A stretch of 19,465 nt of DNA, from the NCBI GenBank assembly GCA_036720245.1, contig DAIMNI010000043.1:1-19465 (forward strand), given 5' to 3'. This DNA comes from JAAZMA01 sp036720245. GTDB lineage: Bacteria > Bacillota > Clostridia > Tissierellales > Tepidimicrobiaceae. The position numbers were made by a program, and so were the translations under genes. The notes beneath the pieces were generated by a model that was given only the letters and a program-made list of their open reading frames with translations, did not search any database and was not told the origin of the DNA. Positions 16,204-19,465 of this stretch are shown here, piece after piece. How positions within the stretch are numbered: the stretch's first letter is position 1; each line of letters begins with the position of its first letter.

Positions 16204-17326
16204 AACAATGATTTTTTTCTTGAGATACATACCCTGCTTTTCCTAGTATTCCTATAGCACTGGACCTTTTTTCTTCATTTACCATAACTATTGGGCCAGT
16301 ACAACCCATACCAGATTCAGCATAGATATTTTCTTTCCACAATACTTTAACTGCATCTTCTAATTCCATAATATCTATACCTTCTATGGTGGCAGTTACA
16401 GTTTCCTTTGGTGGCATTGCCACTTCTTCATCTTCGCCTTCTGATTTTTTCGTATCTTTAGTTAAATCTTTTAATATGTTTTTAAGCCCTGCTTTATTAG
16501 CTTTTTTAAATTCAGCTTTGGATGCCTCTAATACATTTCCACGAATTAAATCTGCACCATAGGAAATAGCATTAGCTACTACTGGTACTCCTGAAGCCCT
16601 AGAAAGTATTAATATAGTTCTTTCATAGCCTTCCCCAATTCCAGGTCCATAGCCATAGCCAAGGGATTCATAACTTCCTCCAGTAGTATATGAAGAAAAT
16701 ACCTTCATTAGTATATTCCCTGTTAATGTATCTGTTACCATTACATCTGGCACTCCTGCCAATAGATCGTTTCCTCTCATAACAGAACCACCATCTGCTC
16801 TCATGGATTCAGTTAAATTTACATTATATCCATTGGCACTTAATTCTCTAAAGGCTCTTTCTACTTGTCTAGCACCATCTACATTTAAAATCCCCACTGT
16901 AGGATTTTGGATCCCCATGGCTTTAGCTGTAACAATACCATTTATACCATTTATAACCATAGCTTCTACTCTATGGGGTGAGGATGTTCCTGTAGTAGTA
17001 GCTATTATCATTTCCCTACCTTTTCCAGGTGTAACTACTCTACCTACTGTAGATACTCCTATTGGGAAACTATAATGCATTGTAACACAAGCACCTATTT
17101 CCCCATTATCTAATAATTCTTCCATTTTTCTATAACCTTCATCTTCTGTCTCAGCTATTACTTGAGTTAATTCACTATCTACTTTTGGTCCAATTAATAC
17201 TACTTCTATAGATGGATCTCTTTTTTGAGCTAGTTCTGCACCTTTTACTAAATTTTCTACGCCGTGTTCACTACCTAATGTAGTTATACCTACTCTAACT
17301 TTTTCGCCAAATTGGCCGGTTTCCAT
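16202..17326 (-). CDS. grdD: Glycine reductase component C, alpha subunit GrdD (5' end interrupted by an amber codon)
   Basis: Last enzyme of glycine reductase: it releases the acetyl group bound to protein C as acetyl phosphate, later used to make ATP. The PlsX-like body contains ITTLGSEHGVEN, GTSSPHR and GYGPGIGEGYER. Near the C-terminus SGMGCTGP holds Cys342 of the 374-residue reading frame (362 in the full frame), matching the active thiol called Cys359 in Eubacterium acidaminophilum GrdD; Cys80 (100 in the full frame) corresponds to its other Cys. The natural start is ATG 17386 with AGAGGTG before it, ten bases after grdC, but codon 12 of that frame is TAG (17353-17351). The ATG at 17326, used here, lacks a good ribosome site. 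The gene is therefore either a mild pseudogene, expressed by reinitiation, or a sequencing error. All known catalytic residues lie downstream of the stop. Confidence 0.88.
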   Translation of the reverse strand: METGQFGEKVRVGITTLGSEHGVENLVKGAELAQKRDPSIEVVLIGPKVDSELTQVIAETEDEGYRKMEELLDNGEIGACVTMHYSFPIGVSTVGRVVTPGKGREMIIATTTGTSSPHRVEAMVINGINGIVTAKAMGIQNPTVGILNVDGARQVERAFRELSANGYNVNLTESMRADGGSVMRGNDLLAGVPDVMVTDTLTGNILMKVFSSYTTGGSYESLGYGYGPGIGEGYERTILILSRASGVPVVANAISYGADLIRGNVLEASKAEFKKANKAGLKNILKDLTKDTKKSEGEDEEVAMPPKETVTATIEGIDIMELEDAVKVLWKENIYAESGMGCTGPIVMVNEEKRSSAIGILGKAGYVSQEKNHC

Positions 17327-17386
17327 TGCATCTGCTATATCATTAAAAACCTAGCCAACCATTTTTTTTACATTATTTTCTGCCAT
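17327..17386 (-). other. grdD: Natural 5' end of grdD, broken by in-frame TAG
   Basis: Reads MAENNVKKMVG, then TAG, then VFNDIADA, and continues in the same frame into the grdD body at 17326. Both sides of the stop resemble the N-terminus of GrdD (typically ...GEVFNEIADA-like, from memory of the family). A single G-to-T change from GAG (Glu) would explain it. The ribosome site overlaps the grdC stop, so ribosomes are delivered to this start. Confidence 0.85.
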
Positions 17387-17396
17387 TTTATCACCT

Positions 17397-18935
17397 CTAA
17401 TCCTGAAGTAGATGAGCAGCAAAATCTCTCATAGACTCAGCTACAAGTTTCCTAACCTCTTCTTCTGATACACCTTTTTCCTCATCTTTAAGTCCTGGGT
17501 TTTTCTCTACTACTATTGAAACTCCATCAAATAGATTAGTCATTCTGCCTAAGAATAGACTTCCCTTACCTATTATCATAATTCTATTGACTTTGCCTTC
17601 TGCCATATCTTCTCTTGCAAATCCTAAATAAGGTACTCCTGATGGAATATGCCCTTGAGTTGGTGCCCAACCTTGCATACCATGTTTTTCAATAAAGTCG
17701 TTGATTTCTGCTCTTTGTAAGTCTTTTCTCATAACTCCCAATGCACCTATCATCTTATAGTTTGCATTTGGTACATCTCCTGCACCTGCTGGTTTAGTTA
17801 TGTCTGGGTTTTGCATTTCTACTGAATATTTGTCTATATCTGTTATTTTTAAATCACCTTTATCCAGTGGTGTAGTTACTAAAGCTGTCATAACTGCCTG
17901 TGGTGAAGAACCAGTACCTACTGTATGTCTACCTACTAAATCTGTTCTTAAAACTGGATTTACACCATCATTTTCAGATATTAAAACTGCAAATCCACCT
18001 ACTACGTCTTCTAAAATTGGCATATCTTTTTCTACGTGGTTTTTACCGTTCATACCAAGTTTAGCTGTAGAACCACCTGATATAACTACTACATTTTTAA
18101 ATATACCAGATTGAACTAGTGAGGAAGCCAATATTAGTGAATGAGTAGGGGCCGCACAGAATCCTCTTGTATCTGAACCAGTAGCATTATTAAATTCAAC
18201 CATTTCTGCAATGGATTTTGCAAAGTTTCCTCCACCTCTTTGATTCATATCTCCACAAGCTTCTTCTGAACATTCTATTACATAATCTATTTCATCTGGG
18301 TCTATATCGTTTTTGTCAACAAGATGTAATCCAGCTAATACCCCAGATGCCTTAACTACAAGATTTTCAAATAATACATGGGCAGCTAAATTAGCATCTA
18401 CATCATGACCTCTTTTTACACAGCCTACAACTTTCCCATCTAAATATAAAGCCTCTGCACCTTGTTCTCCAATTAATTTTTCAATATCTGCCAAATCATC
18501 ACCAGTTTTTAGTCTAGCAATTAAGTCTTCTCTCATTAGTGGATGTTCTTCTAATTTAGCTTTAATTTCAGTTGTAAACTCTTTAGTTAACTTAACTAAA
18601 TCAAAAGTATCTACAATTTTTATTAGTCCAATAAATTCATCTTCAGGCATTATTTCACCAAATTTACCATATCTATTAGCATTTTCTAAAGGCTTATTAT
18701 ACCAAGGTTGTTCATGCTCTGCTAGTTCTTTTGGAGTCATGTTTCCAATATAAACTTGGTTTGGCATATAATTAACTGCCTCTTCGTACTTACGTAAATG
18801 GTTTGGTAACTTTTTTAAATAATCTGAATCTGGATTAATAGTTCTTTCTGTAGATTGAGTTGTTCCATTGTGGATAACCATGTCTTCAGCATGTACTAAT
18901 ATATAGCTAGTACCTTTTACTACAGGATAATTCAT
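17397..18935 (-). CDS. grdC: Glycine/sarcosine/betaine reductase component C, beta subunit GrdC
   Basis: Partner of GrdD in protein C, which takes the carboxymethyl group from the selenoprotein GrdA and converts it to a bound acetyl group. The 512-residue length and the start MNYPVVKGTSYILVHAEDMV are typical. The C-terminal half resembles a thiolase/FabH fold: ECSEEACGDMNQRGGGNFAK (221-240), a probable nucleophile region around Cys260 in GFCAAPTHS, and VVISGGSTAKLG. GGAGGTGGG precedes the ATG. grdB lies upstream across a terminator-like palindrome, and grdD follows after 10 bases with its ribosome site overlapping the grdC TAG stop. Cytoplasmic. The catalytic role of Cys260 is my inference. 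Confidence 0.95.
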   Translation of the reverse strand: MNYPVVKGTSYILVHAEDMVIHNGTTQSTERTINPDSDYLKKLPNHLRKYEEAVNYMPNQVYIGNMTPKELAEHEQPWYNKPLENANRYGKFGEIMPEDEFIGLIKIVDTFDLVKLTKEFTTEIKAKLEEHPLMREDLIARLKTGDDLADIEKLIGEQGAEALYLDGKVVGCVKRGHDVDANLAAHVLFENLVVKASGVLAGLHLVDKNDIDPDEIDYVIECSEEACGDMNQRGGGNFAKSIAEMVEFNNATGSDTRGFCAAPTHSLILASSLVQSGIFKNVVVISGGSTAKLGMNGKNHVEKDMPILEDVVGGFAVLISENDGVNPVLRTDLVGRHTVGTGSSPQAVMTALVTTPLDKGDLKITDIDKYSVEMQNPDITKPAGAGDVPNANYKMIGALGVMRKDLQRAEINDFIEKHGMQGWAPTQGHIPSGVPYLGFAREDMAEGKVNRIMIIGKGSLFLGRMTNLFDGVSIVVEKNPGLKDEEKGVSEEEVRKLVAESMRDFAAHLLQD

Positions 18936-18973
18936 AATCCCACCTCCGTAATTTATACCTTTATATTTAGTTT

Positions 18974-19000
18974 AAAAATGGGTGATAAATTTATCACCCA
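18974..19000 (-). terminator. Palindromic terminator or attenuator between grdB and grdC
   Basis: A perfect 22-base palindrome with arms TGGGTGATAAA (18979-19000) is followed on the minus strand by five T. Inside a single operon it would make grdB more abundant than grdC-grdD, or protect the 3' end of the grdB message. No new promoter is visible before grdC, so some readthrough is needed. Confidence 0.75.
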
Positions 19001-19012
19001 CTTTTAATTTTA

Positions 19013-19465
19013 TTAATCTTCGAATACAGTTTGATCTTCTACCTCTGTTTCTAGTGCCCTTAATGCTTTTTCAACTAATTTTCTTCTTAGTTTCTTTTCT
19101 TCATCAGGTTCTAGATTTGGATTTCCTAGTGGATGAGGTATAGCAACTGTTGGAACTATTCTATTTGCTCCAACTGTTAAGGAAATTGGTACTACTGTAC
19201 ACATATGAACTACAGGTATTCCTGCACGTTCAATTTCTTTTACCATTGTTGCACCGCAACGTGTACAGGTGCCTCAGGTTGAAGTTAATATAACTGCATC
19301 TACTCCATCTTCTTTTAATTCTTTGCCGATTTTCTCAGCAAATGCCTTAGCTGATGCTACTGCTGTACCATTACCTACTGTAGCATACCAATATTCATAG
19401 AGTTTCCCAATCTTTCCTTCTTTTTCTAAATCTCGTAAAACGTCAACTGGTATAACTCTGTCTAA
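19013..19465 (-). CDS. grdB: Glycine reductase component B selenoprotein subunit GrdB (C-terminal 150 residues, start beyond window)
   Basis: Substrate-specific selenoprotein of glycine reductase: it activates glycine as a Schiff base formed on its partner subunit and passes the carboxymethyl group to GrdA. The frame enters from the right edge reading LDRVIPVDVLRDLEKEGKIG and continues through TGA at 19276-19274, which I read as selenocysteine because both sides match GrdB: AVILTST-U-GTCTRCGATM. Sec is residue 64 of the visible part, with 86 residues after it, agreeing with its known place near residue 350 of about 436. The ATG at 19246 is internal; a call starting there would wrongly lose the active site. 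A hairpin suited to a bacterial SECIS follows the UGA. The stop is TAA. Confidence 0.95.
19251..19272 (-). promoter_or_regulatory. Candidate bacterial SECIS hairpin in grdB
   Basis: Starting one base after the UGA, the mRNA can form a GCACC/GGUGC stem (19272-19268 with 19255-19251) around a 12-base loop UGUACACGUUGC. Bacterial SECIS elements lie directly 3' of the UGA and recruit SelB. Gram-positive ones are poorly conserved in sequence, so the call rests on position and pairing. Confidence 0.6.
19274..19276 (-). other. grdB: Selenocysteine UGA codon of grdB
   Basis: In-frame TGA between AVILTST and GTCTRCG, the conserved selenocysteine position of GrdB. Decoding needs selABCD, which are outside this window. 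Confidence 0.93.

Noticed and set aside
17351..17353. Pyrrolysine or general recoding of TAG in grdD
   Set aside because: TAG ends several other genes in the window in the normal way, no pyl genes are visible, and pyrrolysine at a GrdD N-terminus has no precedent I know of. A point change from GAG is simpler.

Overview
The window is AT-rich, and all sixteen recognisable genes lie on the minus strand, so transcription runs from high to low coordinates. It looks like chromosomal DNA of an anaerobic, amino-acid-fermenting (Stickland) member of the Clostridia, possibly Tissierellales or a relative. The evidence is a selenocysteine-containing glycine reductase locus, a sigma-54 gene beside a cggR-led glycolytic operon, a potassium-dependent-type membrane pyrophosphatase, strong AGGAGG-type ribosome sites and sigma-A-like promoters.

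In transcription order: (1) 19465-16163 is the end of a glycine reductase operon. It holds grdB (truncated by the window edge, with an in-frame UGA selenocysteine codon), a palindromic terminator or attenuator, grdC, then grdD and a terminator. grdD carries an in-frame TAG at codon 12 of its natural reading frame. (2) 16138-11065 is a nucleoside-type ABC importer: promoter, BMP-family lipoprotein, an intercistronic stem-loop, a double-NBD ATPase, two overlapping permease genes and a terminator. (3) 11048-9541 is rpoN (sigma-54) with its own promoter and terminator. (4) 9531-2176 is the glycolytic operon cggR-gap-pgk-tpiA-gpmI-eno, with a sigma-A promoter, a candidate CggR operator and a terminator after eno. 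Two intergenic gaps in it carry repeats: a pair of 29-bp near-perfect palindromes between gap and pgk, and a MITE-like element between gpmI and eno that supplies the gpmI stop codon. (5) 2143-1 is secG followed by hppA (cut by the left edge), behind a separate promoter.

Together the genes cover triose-phosphate interconversion down to phosphoenolpyruvate, ion pumping driven by pyrophosphate, and conversion of glycine to acetyl phosphate. I did not find an undescribed multi-gene system. The observations most worth a second look are the amber codon in grdD, a GAPDH whose coenzyme-selecting residues point to NADP(H) use, and the repeat elements inside the glycolytic operon. No gap between genes exceeds about 220 bases. 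The plus strand shows no convincing gene.
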